A stretch of 64,000 nt of DNA from Nitrosospira sp. Is2 (GCF_033095785.1 NZ_CP137134.1:930001-994000); one strand, 5' to 3'. Positions 24,706-34,317 are shown, counted from the stretch's first letter. Numbers and translations: made by a program. Notes: generated by a model not told the origin, from the letters alone.

Positions 24706-25899
24706 ATGATAAACCAGCACGGACAAAACCGAAACCCTGAGGAAGTTCAAGCCATCGCAAACTCGTTCAACTCATCGAACAATGCCAGCTTTCGCGAGCT
24801 GATACTTATCGGCCCGGGCCATGCTCATGTCCTGCTGCTGCGGAAGTTCGGCGACAACCCCCTGGGGAATGTTCACGTGACGCTGATAAGCGACGTCGAG
24901 CATGCGGCTTATTCGGGGATGCTGCCGGGTCATATCAGCGGCATCTACACCCGCGATGAAATGATGATAGACCTGCGCCGCCTGTGCCATTTCGCAGGTG
25001 CCCGCTTCATTCACTCGGAAGCACGCGGAATCGATTTGAAGCGAAAACAGATCCTCGTCGACTTCAACCCTCCAACGTTGACTGCTGACGCAGTCTCCAT
25101 CAATGTCGGCGGCACATCATGCGTGGCAGGCGTAGCCGGTGCGGAAGCATGGGCAATTCCATCCAAACCCGTTCCGGAATTGCTGAGCGGATGGGCACGT
25201 GTCGAAGCAGCAGCACACTCGAAACAGAGTTTGCGAATCGTTGTCGTGGGCGGGGGCGCAGGCGGAGTGGAATTGGCACTAGCCATGCATTCGCGGCTGG
25301 GAGACAACGGAGCGTTTACCGTTATTCATGCCGGTTCGCATCTGCTGCCGGGATACCATCCGCGAACGCGACGTATTGCCGCCGAGGTTCTGGGCATCCG
25401 CAAGGTGTCCGTCATCACGGACCGCCGAGTGGTGGAGGTCATGCCGGATAGCGTTCGCCTTGATACCGGAAAAACCATTGCCGCCGACTTCGTCTTTTGG
25501 GCCGCGCAAGCCGCGCCTCCCGCGTGGCTGGCTGAAAGCGGACTGGAAACCACGATTGAAGGCTTCGTTCGAGTCACCCCCACACTTCAGACAATAAGCC
25601 ATCATTGGATCTTTGCAGCGGGGGATGTGGCTGCCATCGAAAATCGGAGACTGCCGAAGTCCGGTGTCTTCGCGGTGCGCATGGCTAAACCGCTGGAGCG
25701 CAACCTGCGCGCTTATTTCGCGGGCGCGCCGCTGGGGGCCTATAAAACGCAACGCCACAGTCTTAGCCTTATCGGCACCGCGGATGGACGCGCCATTGCG
25801 TCATACGGGCCCTTGGCCGGCCACTCTGCGCTTTTCTGGCGATTGAAAGACTGGATCGATCGTCGCTTCATGAAGCAGTTCACAGGGCTTACCCGATAG
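24706..25899 (+). CDS. FAD-dependent pyridine nucleotide-disulfide oxidoreductase family protein
   Basis: This 397-residue flavoprotein has two Rossmann motifs: ELILIGPGHAHVLLLRKF near residue 31 for FAD and RIVVVGGGAGGVELALAM near 178 for NAD(P)H. The FAD-ribityl motif is HWIFAAGDVAAIE near 305. The GHAHVLLLR start is typical of the SelD-linked and NDH-2-like subgroup rather than of disulfide reductases; there is no redox CxxC or CxxxxC pair. It is probably an NAD(P)H:quinone-type reductase. The first 30 residues are polar and poorly conserved in appearance, so the true start could be later. Confidence 0.8.
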   Translation: MINQHGQNRNPEEVQAIANSFNSSNNASFRELILIGPGHAHVLLLRKFGDNPLGNVHVTLISDVEHAAYSGMLPGHISGIYTRDEMMIDLRRLCHFAGARFIHSEARGIDLKRKQILVDFNPPTLTADAVSINVGGTSCVAGVAGAEAWAIPSKPVPELLSGWARVEAAAHSKQSLRIVVVGGGAGGVELALAMHSRLGDNGAFTVIHAGSHLLPGYHPRTRRIAAEVLGIRKVSVITDRRVVEVMPDSVRLDTGKTIAADFVFWAAQAAPPAWLAESGLETTIEGFVRVTPTLQTISHHWIFAAGDVAAIENRRLPKSGVFAVRMAKPLERNLRAYFAGAPLGAYKTQRHSLSLIGTADGRAIASYGPLAGHSALFWRLKDWIDRRFMKQFTGLTR

Positions 25900-25905
25900 T
25901 CCTAC

Positions 25906-26415
25906 TCAGGGAAATGCCGGTATGATAGGTTCGGTCCCTTCAATATCCACTTCCGGCAAATGTTGTTTTATCTTCGCCTCGATCTCAGCAACGCGGTTTT
26001 TTGGCACATCAGCCAACACCAGTAGATGTCCTGACTCGATAGCCTGTTCGAACTGCTTGATCCTGGAACTGGGCGTGCTGACCCCTATCAGACTCCCGGC
26101 CCATGCACCTACTCCCGCGCCGACCAGCGCGCTCCCCAGCAAAACCCCGCCGGCAATTACCGTGGAAGCAGGAGGAAGCGCGACTGCAACCAGTCCCGCA
26201 AGCGCGCCGGCCGATCCGCCCACTGCGAGCCCACGTTCTACCGCCGGGACAAAATCGCTTTTTTGAAGCAGGTTCGCCTCAGGCAGATCCTCCAGTTCCG
26301 TGCCGCGCTTGGCGACCACATGAATGTGCCGCTCCTCGATTCGAGCCAACAGCAGGTCGTCGACTATACGTTTAGTGGTCTCAATATCGGGGGAAAGAAA
26401 ATAGATTCGTCTCAT
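25906..26415 (-). CDS. DUF1269-like protein with glycine-rich membrane segment
   Basis: This 169-residue protein has an N-terminal segment RRIYFLSPDIETTKRIVDDLLLARIEERHIHVVAKRG. A central hydrophobic Gly/Ala-rich stretch follows (ALAGLVAVALPPASTVIAGGVLLGSALVGAGVGAWAGSLIG), probably one or two membrane helices. The C-terminus (SGHLLVLADVPKNRVAEIEAKIKQHLPEVDIEG) resembles DUF1269 proteins. The function is unknown. Of two tandem ATG codons, the second, at 26415, has the better spacing (5 bases) from AGGAGG. It converges with the oxidoreductase gene. Confidence 0.8.
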   Translation of the reverse strand: MRRIYFLSPDIETTKRIVDDLLLARIEERHIHVVAKRGTELEDLPEANLLQKSDFVPAVERGLAVGGSAGALAGLVAVALPPASTVIAGGVLLGSALVGAGVGAWAGSLIGVSTPSSRIKQFEQAIESGHLLVLADVPKNRVAEIEAKIKQHLPEVDIEGTEPIIPAFP

Positions 26416-26693
26416 CATGACCTCCTTAAAAACATTAACAGGCAAATCAAGGCAGAGATTCAAACCGGCCTACTTCATCATAGACGCGTTGTACGAAAAA
26501 GCCAACCTCGTCGGTGTCCACTGAGCTTTTGGCCCAAAACATGCTTTTCCCCGTTCCGGCTCTCGGTACGGCAATCGCCAGAAGAAGACGTAAAAAAGCT
26601 TCCGCCGGATCGGCACAGAAGCGGCATCATTTGTAAATTGCCCGATTGATAAGCATACTATTCGGAAGCACAACAGAGAGCAGAGAGGACTCA

Positions 26694-27830
26694 ATGAAGG
26701 ATATGATAAAAACGCGTGCCGCGGTCGCCTGGGGCCCCGGGCAGCGTTTGGCTATCGAAGAAGTTGACCTGGTGCCGCCGCAGCGAGGCGAAGTGCTGGT
26801 ACGCATCGTCGCCACCGGCGTCTGTCATACCGATGCGTTCACGTTATCGGGCAAAGATCCCGAGGGCAAATTTCCCACTATTCTTGGTCACGAGGGTGGC
26901 GGTATTGTCGAGGCTGTAGGGGAAGGCGTCGCTACGGTCGCCCCGGGTGATCATGTCATTCCGCTCTATACTCCGGAATGCGGCAAATGCAAATTCTGCA
27001 AATCCGGCAAAACCAATCTATGCCAGGCAATCCGCGCCACGCAGGGGCAAGGGCTGATGCCCGACGGCACCACACGCTTTTTTAAAGACGGGCAACCCAT
27101 CTATCATTACATGGGCACCTCAACCTTTTCAGAATACACAGTCATACCCGAGATTGCGCTCGCCAAAATCAACAAGGAAGCGCCGCTGGAAAAAGTATGC
27201 CTGCTCGGCTGCGGTGTGACCACCGGCATGGGCGCGGTGGCCAACACGGCGAAAGTAAAAGCGGGCGACACCATAGCCGTCTTCGGCCTGGGTGGCATCG
27301 GTCTGGCGGTAATCATCGGCGCGGTAATCGCCAAGGCCGGGCGCATCGTTGCCATCGACCTCAATCCCGGGAAATTCGAGATCGCGCGTAAACTTGGCGC
27401 GACCGATGTGGTCAACCCGGCAGATCACGACCGACCCATACAGGATGTCATCATTGAGATGACAGGAGGCGGAGTGGATTTCTCCTTTGAATGCATCGGC
27501 AATGTCAAAGTGATGCGCTCCGCTCTGGAGTGCTGTCACAAGGGCTGGGGGGAATCGGTGATCATAGGCGTGGCCGGCGCGGGCGAAGAGATCTGCACAC
27601 GCCCCTTCCAGCTTGTGACGGGACGTGTCTGGCGAGGCTCGGCGTTTGGCGGGGTAAAGGGTCGAACCCAACTGCCAGGCTATGTGCAACGCTATCTTGA
27701 TGGGGAGTTCGAACTCGATACCTTCATCACTCACACCTTCGAGCTGGGCGACATCAATAAAGCATTTGATCTCATGCACGAGGGGAAGTCTATCCGCTCG
27801 GTTATCCATTTCGACAAACAAGCCCGATAA
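26694..27830 (+). CDS. frmA: S-(hydroxymethyl)glutathione dehydrogenase, class III alcohol dehydrogenase
   Basis: This 378-residue zinc alcohol dehydrogenase has catalytic zinc ligands in GVCHTD, GHEGGG and LGCGVTTG. The structural zinc site is CGKCKFCKSGKTNLC, and the NAD fold is VFGLGGIGLAVI. The RATQGQGLMPDGTTRF insert is typical of the glutathione-dependent class III enzymes. It oxidises S-hydroxymethylglutathione (formaldehyde adduct) to S-formylglutathione in the cytoplasm. The ATG at 26694 has AGAGAGGA upstream; an ATG 9 bases later is possible. The hydrolase that finishes the pathway follows 34 bases downstream. Confidence 0.95.
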   Translation: MKDMIKTRAAVAWGPGQRLAIEEVDLVPPQRGEVLVRIVATGVCHTDAFTLSGKDPEGKFPTILGHEGGGIVEAVGEGVATVAPGDHVIPLYTPECGKCKFCKSGKTNLCQAIRATQGQGLMPDGTTRFFKDGQPIYHYMGTSTFSEYTVIPEIALAKINKEAPLEKVCLLGCGVTTGMGAVANTAKVKAGDTIAVFGLGGIGLAVIIGAVIAKAGRIVAIDLNPGKFEIARKLGATDVVNPADHDRPIQDVIIEMTGGGVDFSFECIGNVKVMRSALECCHKGWGESVIIGVAGAGEEICTRPFQLVTGRVWRGSAFGGVKGRTQLPGYVQRYLDGEFELDTFITHTFELGDINKAFDLMHEGKSIRSVIHFDKQAR

Positions 27831-27864
27831 TAGGCGGAATCAGAACTGGAACGGGATTCAGACT

Positions 27865-28710
27865 ATGCAAGTACTGCAAGTTCTCTCAACCCAGCGCTCA
27901 TTTGAGGGCTCGCAAGAGCGCTATCGTCACTTCTCAACCGCGCTGAATTGCGAAATGAATTTCTCGGTTTATCTTCCGCCCCGCAGTGGAAGCAAGCTGC
28001 CGGTACTTTACTGGTTATCGGGATTAACCTGTACCGACGAGAATTTCACCAATAAGGCGGGGGCGCAGCGCGTGGCTGCAGAACTCGGCATCATGCTGGT
28101 CGTCCCCGACACCAGTCCCCGTGGGGAAGGCGTGGCGGATGCCGAGAATGCGTATGATCTGGGGGTGGGCGCGGGATTTTACGTGAATGCGACCCAGGAA
28201 CCATGGAGCCGCCACTACCGCATGTACGACTATATCGTCGACGAACTCCCGTCTGTGATCGAGGGCTCTTTTCCGACCAGCAACTGTCGTTCGATCAGCG
28301 GGCATTCGATGGGCGGACACGGCGCACTGGTCATAGCCCTACGCAACCCCCACCGCTATCGCGCAGTCTCCGCCTTTTCACCCATCGCCAACCCGACCAA
28401 CAGCCCGTGGGGGAAAAAAGCATTCAGCCATTATTTGGGCAGCGATATCGAAAGGTGGCGGGACTATGACGCGACATTACTCATCGAGACGGCGGACCGA
28501 TCCCAGCAACTACCAATATTGATCGACCAGGGCGACGCCGACGAATTCCTGGCCGAGCAACTTAAGCCTGAACGATTCATCGCCGCTTCCGAGGCAGCGA
28601 ATTATCCTGTGCAGTTCAATATGCGTGCGGGCTACGATCACAGTTATTTTTTTATCAGTACCTTCATCGAAAGCCATCTGCGTTTTCACGCCGAAGCGCT
28701 TCGGAGGTGA
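27865..28710 (+). CDS. fghA: S-formylglutathione hydrolase
   Basis: This 281-residue esterase has VLYWLSGLTCTDENFTNKAGAQRVAAELG, the nucleophile elbow SGHSMGGHGAL, the catalytic Asp region ILIDQGDADEFL and the His region YDHSYFFI. It hydrolyses S-formylglutathione to formate and glutathione. It lies 34 bases after frmA on the same strand, forming a two-gene formaldehyde detoxification operon. The ATG at 27865 matches the family N-terminus; the frame is open upstream to 27682, but that part overlaps frmA and is a shadow. Confidence 0.95.
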   Translation: MQVLQVLSTQRSFEGSQERYRHFSTALNCEMNFSVYLPPRSGSKLPVLYWLSGLTCTDENFTNKAGAQRVAAELGIMLVVPDTSPRGEGVADAENAYDLGVGAGFYVNATQEPWSRHYRMYDYIVDELPSVIEGSFPTSNCRSISGHSMGGHGALVIALRNPHRYRAVSAFSPIANPTNSPWGKKAFSHYLGSDIERWRDYDATLLIETADRSQQLPILIDQGDADEFLAEQLKPERFIAASEAANYPVQFNMRAGYDHSYFFISTFIESHLRFHAEALRR

Positions 28711-28839
28711 TTCACTTCACGCGGATACGGGTCCCGCTTACTGATAACGTCCTTTGTCCCCAAACAAGGTGGGAATGTTCGCGGTGAGTATCCGTTGAAT
28801 AATGCGCATAAATCGGGTTCTGTCACTCACCCTTCATAA

Positions 28840-30654
28840 TTACTCATTTTTGAGGTAGCGCATAGCTTCACTACTGGCTCTCAGCACAAAGAACGCGGTT
28901 GCAACCTCACTGCCGATCAGAATTCGGGTAGGGTGACGCATGCGGTTCCATTCATAGGCTCGGTAAGGATGGCTGCCTCTGCCTTCCCCCGTCGCCTGGC
29001 TCAGAACCTTCAGGCCAGCAGCAATTACTCCGTCATGTCTCGGCTCATATTCCAGCAGCGCGAGCGCAGATACTGCCAAGGCGGCATCGAAGGCGTTGAG
29101 GGAATACCCGATTAACTCATCCTTGCAATACTGCTGAGCAATCTTGCGCATGTCTTCAATTTTTTTGTCAGGGTCAAGGATACGTTTATCTATATCAGTG
29201 AGTGTCGTGTAAGTCCGATACATACGCCTCAAATAATAGACATACATTTCCGGCAAATAATATTTGAGGGCCGTTTCATGGTGAAAATTACCGCTTACGA
29301 AGGCTCGATAATGAAAATCAAGCAACCGCTGTAAAAAGACCAGGTTTTCACCCTCTAAAGCCAACCATTGTTTCCGGTTAACAAGAATGGCGTCTAGAAT
29401 GTCCATGTTGTGACCGGGGCAAATCTCATTACCTAATACTTCCCTGATCATCCTGCCGTCTTCGTTCTTGAACGTTTTATCAAACCATATCGGCACGGCA
29501 CCCTCGTAATCCAACGGGCGGGTGATCTGAATGGTGGGTGGATTCGAGTTGTATTTGCCTCCTACCTGGTACTCACCAATAATTTTCACCCAAGGGTAAG
29601 CCAAAAGCGACTCACAACTTTCGAGAAGCCCTCCGTCCACGGCCAACTGCTCCCTCTGCACAAAGTCAAGCCACTTTCTCGCCATCGCTAACGTGAGAAA
29701 GGTTGTATCCGTATCCGGAACGTAATCGCCGAATCCCAGGTTCCGTTTCTTTTGCAGGGCTTCTTCGGACAGCCGACAAAGAGGTCTCCCCTCTTCATCT
29801 TTCGGCAAGCACGTAATAGCTGGGTGCCGAATGAGATTATTCGGTGTTTCGAGCCACTCTCGACTGCTACACACACAATAACGCAGTAGATTTTCGAGAA
29901 TCGGGATAATGCGAGGATAATGCTGGCGTCGCGAAGCCTCCAAGCTTAAAAACACAAGCAGATGTTCGAAAAAATTGACATCTGAAAACGCGATTCTGTG
30001 CCAGATCCAGGCAAAGGACGTTGACATAGGCTCGCAAATCCCACGATAAGGCCTGCGGATGAGCCTGAGTCTGGCGGGGTTCGTCATTAGAAAGCATCGT
30101 ATTAGCGCAAATAACAACGAAATGTTTTTATATTCGAAGGAGCCTACCCCCTGTAGTACGTTGATAAAATTTTTACCATCCATATGGTCATCGCCCGACA
30201 GCTCGACCTGCGCAGCAACTGGAAACCAGGGATCATTCTTATCTTTATCCCAAATCCGTAAAATGTCTTGTAGACAGTTATCGATCATCTTCTGCATTTC
30301 TGTTTGAGTCGGTTCGCTGTGGACTCGCTCAGTCTTTTCGCGTTTCTGCCAACGAGGGCTTTCGATGCCATCAAGAAGTCGACTCAAGGGACGAAAGGTT
30401 GTTTCGATCCATAGGGGATCGTGCCAGTTGTCAATGCTAGCCTGCATGGCTTTACGCATCATCTCCTGATAATGGGATACTTCTGTTGCCCCTATAGCAG
30501 GATGACGACAACCATTAAGGATCACGTACTTTAGAAAGGGATGGCCCGCTAGATCTCTGTATATGGCTCTAAGATTGCGTCCCGCCGGGGTAACACACTC
30601 TCCGTCAAGGATCGGCTGATCACAGATGTCATAGAGGTTCGCGTGTCTTGTCAT
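28840..30654 (-). CDS. Large predicted all-alpha protein of unknown function
   Basis: This 604-residue protein has no signal peptide and no clear membrane segment. It is rich in helix-forming stretches with many aromatic residues. The motif YVPDTDTTFLTLAMARKWLDF (residues about 311-331) recalls the Asp-rich turn of alpha/alpha-toroid enzymes such as terpene cyclases and some glycosidases, but no QW motifs or catalytic DxDD are visible. Later stretches (FNAFDAALAVSALALLEYEPRHDGVIAAGLKVL-like) also suggest repeated helical hairpins. I do not recognise the family. It stands alone between fghA and prfB, with 480 bases in front. Base composition looks lower in GC than its neighbours. Confidence 0.7.
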   Translation of the reverse strand: MTRHANLYDICDQPILDGECVTPAGRNLRAIYRDLAGHPFLKYVILNGCRHPAIGATEVSHYQEMMRKAMQASIDNWHDPLWIETTFRPLSRLLDGIESPRWQKREKTERVHSEPTQTEMQKMIDNCLQDILRIWDKDKNDPWFPVAAQVELSGDDHMDGKNFINVLQGVGSFEYKNISLLFALIRCFLMTNPARLRLIRRPYRGICEPMSTSFAWIWHRIAFSDVNFFEHLLVFLSLEASRRQHYPRIIPILENLLRYCVCSSREWLETPNNLIRHPAITCLPKDEEGRPLCRLSEEALQKKRNLGFGDYVPDTDTTFLTLAMARKWLDFVQREQLAVDGGLLESCESLLAYPWVKIIGEYQVGGKYNSNPPTIQITRPLDYEGAVPIWFDKTFKNEDGRMIREVLGNEICPGHNMDILDAILVNRKQWLALEGENLVFLQRLLDFHYRAFVSGNFHHETALKYYLPEMYVYYLRRMYRTYTTLTDIDKRILDPDKKIEDMRKIAQQYCKDELIGYSLNAFDAALAVSALALLEYEPRHDGVIAAGLKVLSQATGEGRGSHPYRAYEWNRMRHPTRILIGSEVATAFFVLRASSEAMRYLKNE

Positions 30655-31134
30655 AGCTTTTCGTTCCTTTATAACAATGTCCCCGCATAGTGCGGATTGA
30701 ACAAGTCGTTAAACAAGTACTGACAATGAACTGACCGCTTCAGACTGATTGCGGTTTGGATATGTATAAACGCCGGAACCCGAGGAATTTTTGATAAGGG
30801 AACCCGGATTTATTCCTCATATTTTTCCTAAGCAGAATTGCATCAGAGTCGTCTCTATATTAGTAAATCTCCAGACCCATTGATCTCTCGATCAGGCTTC
30901 GATGTTTTTTGTTTAGTGGAATATTAGAAAAAGTCTCTCGATAGGACCACTGGCATAGGAAAACTGACAAGTAGGTGGATGATTTACGTTAGAAGGGGGC
31001 TAGCCGCACGAGCGACGATGCGATCCGCCGCTCTGCGCATAAATTCCTTCTTTTTAGCTTTCAGGTCGCCTTGCTTATGGGGCGGCAAACGCCCCTCCCC
31101 CTCCTGTATAATTATTTCTTTTTGGAATAACGCC
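30655..31134. other. 480-base gap upstream of prfB
   Basis: This AT-rich divergent region lies between the 604-residue gene (minus) and prfB (plus). No gene is supported. A frame from 30979 runs into the start of prfB and ends at its frameshift stop, so it is simply the pre-frameshift reading frame extended upstream. Confidence 0.5.
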
Positions 31135-32239
31135 ATGGAAGCGGAACAACTCAACGCGATCGTAAACCAGCTCGATGATCTCGATCACCGGGCCGTGGAA
31201 TTGCGGAGGTATCTTTGACTTCGATAGCAAACAGACGCGGCTGAACGAACTCACCCGGCTGACCGAAGACCCCGCCATCTGGGAGGACAATAAGCGCGCC
31301 CAGGAACTGGGCCGGGAAAAGAAGGCGCTGGAGAGTATCGTTGTTACATTGGAAACAGTCGGACGGCAACTGCACGATGCGCGAGACTTGTTCGAGATGG
31401 CTCGGGAAGAGGATGACGACGCCGCACTGCTGAGTATCGAACGCGATATCGGGCAACTGGAAAAGACCGTGGCGGATATGGAATTCCGTCGGATGTTCTC
31501 CAGCCCGATGGATCCCAATAATTGCTTCGTGGACATTCAGTCCGGCTCTGGCGGCACCGAGGCACAGGACTGGGCAGCAATGCTGGAACGCATGTATCTG
31601 CGCTATAGCGAACGCCGCGGTTATAGTGTAGAAATAATGGAAGAGTCGCCGGGGGAAGTTGCGGGTATCAAAAGCGTAAGTCTCAAGATATCCGGGGAGT
31701 ATGCCTATGGCTACCTTCGCACTGAGACCGGCGTGCACCGCCTGGTGCGGAAGTCCCCGTTCGATTCCGGAAATCGCCGCCATACTTCCTTTGCCAGCGT
31801 ATTTGTTTACCCCGAAGCGGATGAGACGATAGACATTGAAATCAACCCAGCGGATCTCCGCGTGGATACCTTCCGGGCGTCGGGCGCCGGAGGCCAGCAT
31901 ATCAACAAAACCGATTCGGCTGTTCGAATCACCCACAACCCCTCCGGGATTGTAGTGCAATGCCAAAGCGGCCGTTCGCAACACCGCAACCGGGCAGACG
32001 CAATGGCGATGTTGAAATCGCGCCTGTATGAGGCCGAATTGCGCAAGCGCAATGAAGAGAAGCAGGCGGTCGAAGACAATAAAACCGACATCGGCTGGGG
32101 CCACCAGATCCGTTCTTACGTGCTGGACCAGTCACGCATCAAGGACTTGCGAACCGGAGTCGAAACCGGCAATACGCAGGCTGTACTTGATGGGGCGTTG
32201 GACGATTTCATTGCCGCGAGTTTGAAACAAGGCATATAA
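31135..32239 (+). CDS. prfB: Peptide chain release factor 2, with programmed +1 frameshift
   Basis: The product has about 367 residues. The first 27 codons (ATG at 31135) end at CTT followed by an in-frame TGA at 31216. Skipping the T at 31216 continues into the main frame with Asp. The main frame holds the SPF tripeptide (RKSPFDSG), which reads UGA/UAA stop codons, and the GGQ motif (GAGGQHINKTDSAVRI) that releases the peptide at the ribosome. The frameshift makes RF2 autoregulate: low RF2 lets ribosomes shift at UGA. lysS follows 25 bases downstream, as is usual for prfB-lysS operons. Confidence 0.96.
31204..31219 (+). promoter_or_regulatory. RF2 programmed +1 frameshift site
   Basis: The sequence CGG AGG TAT CTT TGA C has an internal Shine-Dalgarno-like GGAGG three bases before the slippery CTT and a UGA C stop context. 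This is the conserved RF2 recoding signal. The skipped base is T at 31216. Confidence 0.95.
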
Positions 32240-32264
32240 ATAAGACATAAAAGGAGAGCCGAAC

Positions 32265-33794
32265 GTGGCAGATGACGCCTTGGAAAAAAATCCGGATGAA
32301 ACACTCGATCGGCTTCACGTAGAAATCAAGCTTGTCGAAGAGCGCCGCGCCAAACTTGCAGCGCTGCGTCAAGCGGGCAATGCTTTTCCCAACGACTTTC
32401 GCCGCGATGATCTTGCGCAGGATCTCCACCGGGAATATGGGGATTATTCCAACGAAATGCTGGAAGAGGCGCCTCGGACTGTCAGCGTGGCCGGCCGCAT
32501 GGTATTGAAGCGGGTCATGGGGAAGGCGAGCTTCGCCACGATTCAAGACATGAGCAGCCGCATTCAACTCTATATCGCGATTGATTTAGCCGGGGCGGAG
32601 ACACAGGCGGCGTTCAAGCATTATGACCTCGGCGATATTCTCGGGGCTCAGGGCACACTGTTCAGAACCAGAACCGGCGAGCTATCCGTGCGAGTGACCA
32701 GCCTTCGGTTGCTGACAAAATCGCTGCGCCCACTCCCGGAAAAATTTCATGGCCTGGCCGATCAGGAACAGAAATATCGCCAGCGTTATCTCGACCTCAT
32801 CACCAACGAGAATAGCCGCAACGTTTTTATCGCCCGCTCACGCATTATTCAGTCCATCCGTGAGTCTCTGGTCGCGCGCGGTTACCTGGAAGTCGAGACG
32901 CCGATGATGCATCCCATCCCCGGTGGCGCGGCGGCGCGTCCTTTTGTCACGCACCATAACGCGCTGGATATGGAATTGTACCTCCGCATCGCGCCGGAAC
33001 TTTATTTGAAGCGGCTTGTTATCGGCGGTATGGAGCGGATATTCGAAATCAACCGCAGCTTCAGGAACGAAGGCATTTCGACGCGGCATAATCCCGAGTT
33101 TACGATGCTGGAATTCTACGAAGCCTATCGGGACTACGCCTACTTGATGGATTTAACCGAAGCCATGCTGCGGGAAATTGCTCTCAAGGTGTCGGGCACC
33201 ACGAGAATCGTCTATCAGGGCCGCGAAATTAATCTTGCGCAGCCCTTTGGGCGGCTTACCATTACTCAGGCTATCCGGAAGTTTCACCCCGATATAACCG
33301 ATGTGCAACTCGCCGATCGTGCCTTCGTGATTGCCAAGCTAAAGTCGCTGGGTGTCGCGTATAAACCGGAGGACGGTATTGGCGCCCTGCAGCTCACCTT
33401 GTTTGATGAAACCACCGAGCATTTACTGTTTGAGCCGGTTTTTATTATCGATTATCCGGCCGAGGTCTCCCCCCTAGCACGGCGCAACGACTTGAATCCC
33501 GCTATAACCGACCGGTTTGAGCTCTATATTGCCGGACGCGAAATCGCCAATGGTTTTTCTGAACTGAACGACCCGGAGGATCAGGCTGCACGCTTCCGGG
33601 AACAGGCCAGCGCCAAGGAGGCTGGTGATGAGGAGGCGATGCATTACGACGGCGATTATATCCGAGCGCTGGAATACGGCCTGCCTCCCACAGCTGGCGA
33701 AGGCATCGGCATCGACCGGCTCGTCATGCTTTTTACCGATAGTCCGAGTATTCGCGATGTGATTCTGTTTCCGCAACTGCGACCGGAAGACTAA
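32265..33794 (+). CDS. lysS: Lysyl-tRNA synthetase, class II
   Basis: This 509-residue enzyme has an N-terminal OB-fold anticodon-binding domain (VAGRMVLKRVMGKASFATIQD) and the class II catalytic core. Motif 2 is FEINRSFRNEGISTRHNPEFTMLEFY; motif 3 is GIGIDRLVML near residue 484. It charges tRNA-Lys. The start is GTG at 32265 with AAGGAGAG upstream. It follows prfB by 25 bases on the same strand and is probably cotranscribed with it. Confidence 0.97.
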   Translation: MADDALEKNPDETLDRLHVEIKLVEERRAKLAALRQAGNAFPNDFRRDDLAQDLHREYGDYSNEMLEEAPRTVSVAGRMVLKRVMGKASFATIQDMSSRIQLYIAIDLAGAETQAAFKHYDLGDILGAQGTLFRTRTGELSVRVTSLRLLTKSLRPLPEKFHGLADQEQKYRQRYLDLITNENSRNVFIARSRIIQSIRESLVARGYLEVETPMMHPIPGGAAARPFVTHHNALDMELYLRIAPELYLKRLVIGGMERIFEINRSFRNEGISTRHNPEFTMLEFYEAYRDYAYLMDLTEAMLREIALKVSGTTRIVYQGREINLAQPFGRLTITQAIRKFHPDITDVQLADRAFVIAKLKSLGVAYKPEDGIGALQLTLFDETTEHLLFEPVFIIDYPAEVSPLARRNDLNPAITDRFELYIAGREIANGFSELNDPEDQAARFREQASAKEAGDEEAMHYDGDYIRALEYGLPPTAGEGIGIDRLVMLFTDSPSIRDVILFPQLRPED

Positions 33795-34151
33795 TCCGTC
33801 AGATCCTCCGGCGGAAGCCATTTTGGTCTCGATATATATATTGGATCATTCGCATTCTCCGGAAATCCTGCCTCGGTATAAATAGGGCGGTCATTGTTTT
33901 GTGACGGAAGAGGATGAGATAACGCATCTCCCTCAACACGCCCCATCGGGCCGATCACGGCCTTCAAAAATCCTGCCTGACGTGTGCGCGGCCGTTGGTA
34001 CGGCATGCACAGGAGGGTTCCAACGGTTCAAATCGTCATCACGTTGCCCCTCTACCCTGACGTACCTCTTCTACCATTCCCGTAGCAACACAACGAAATT
34101 CCTTGCCTCAAGCAGGTAGCGCCTTCCCAGAACACATACTCTATGGGGGTA
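33795..34151. other. Gap between lysS and the copper operon promoter
   Basis: A 71-codon minus frame (33791-34006) converges on lysS but has no recognised content. I see no supported gene; the copper-operon promoter begins at 34152. Confidence 0.45.
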
Positions 34152-34180
34152 TTGACATATACCCTATTGGGGTATATATT
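34152..34180 (+). promoter_or_regulatory. Sigma-70 promoter of the copper operon
   Basis: TTGACA (34152-34157) and TATATT (34175-34180) are separated by exactly 17 bases. This is a near-consensus promoter. The spacer carries the CsoR-type palindrome, so a bound repressor would block RNA polymerase. The first gene of the operon starts about 140 bases downstream. Confidence 0.88.
34157..34177 (+). promoter_or_regulatory. CsoR-type operator palindrome
   Basis: The inverted repeat ATATACCC (34157-34164) and GGGTATAT (34170-34177) has a 5-base centre. This A/T-flanked run of C followed by a run of G is the form bound by CsoR/RcnR (DUF156) repressors. A second half-site-like GGGGGTAT lies just upstream at 34145-34152. 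The operon itself ends with a csoR gene, so this is probably an autoregulatory copper-sensing site. Confidence 0.78.
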
Positions 34181-34317
34181 AAAAGCAAAGCTTCTAATGG
34201 AATTTCCTTAATTCGATAGCAGGAGTTGCTGAATCCAGGCTCCGGGACTTGCGAGGAACAAATTCCGCGAGGGGATTTCCTGAAGACAGTCTGTGGTTCG
34301 GCCAAAAGGATGCGACG

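Noticed and set aside
30979..31218. 79-codon plus frame upstream of prfB
   Set aside because: Only its last 28 codons are real, as the pre-frameshift part of prfB; the rest lacks a ribosome site.
34015..34035. GGTTCAAATCG resembling a tRNA T-loop
   Set aside because: No acceptor stem or anticodon arm can be folded around it.
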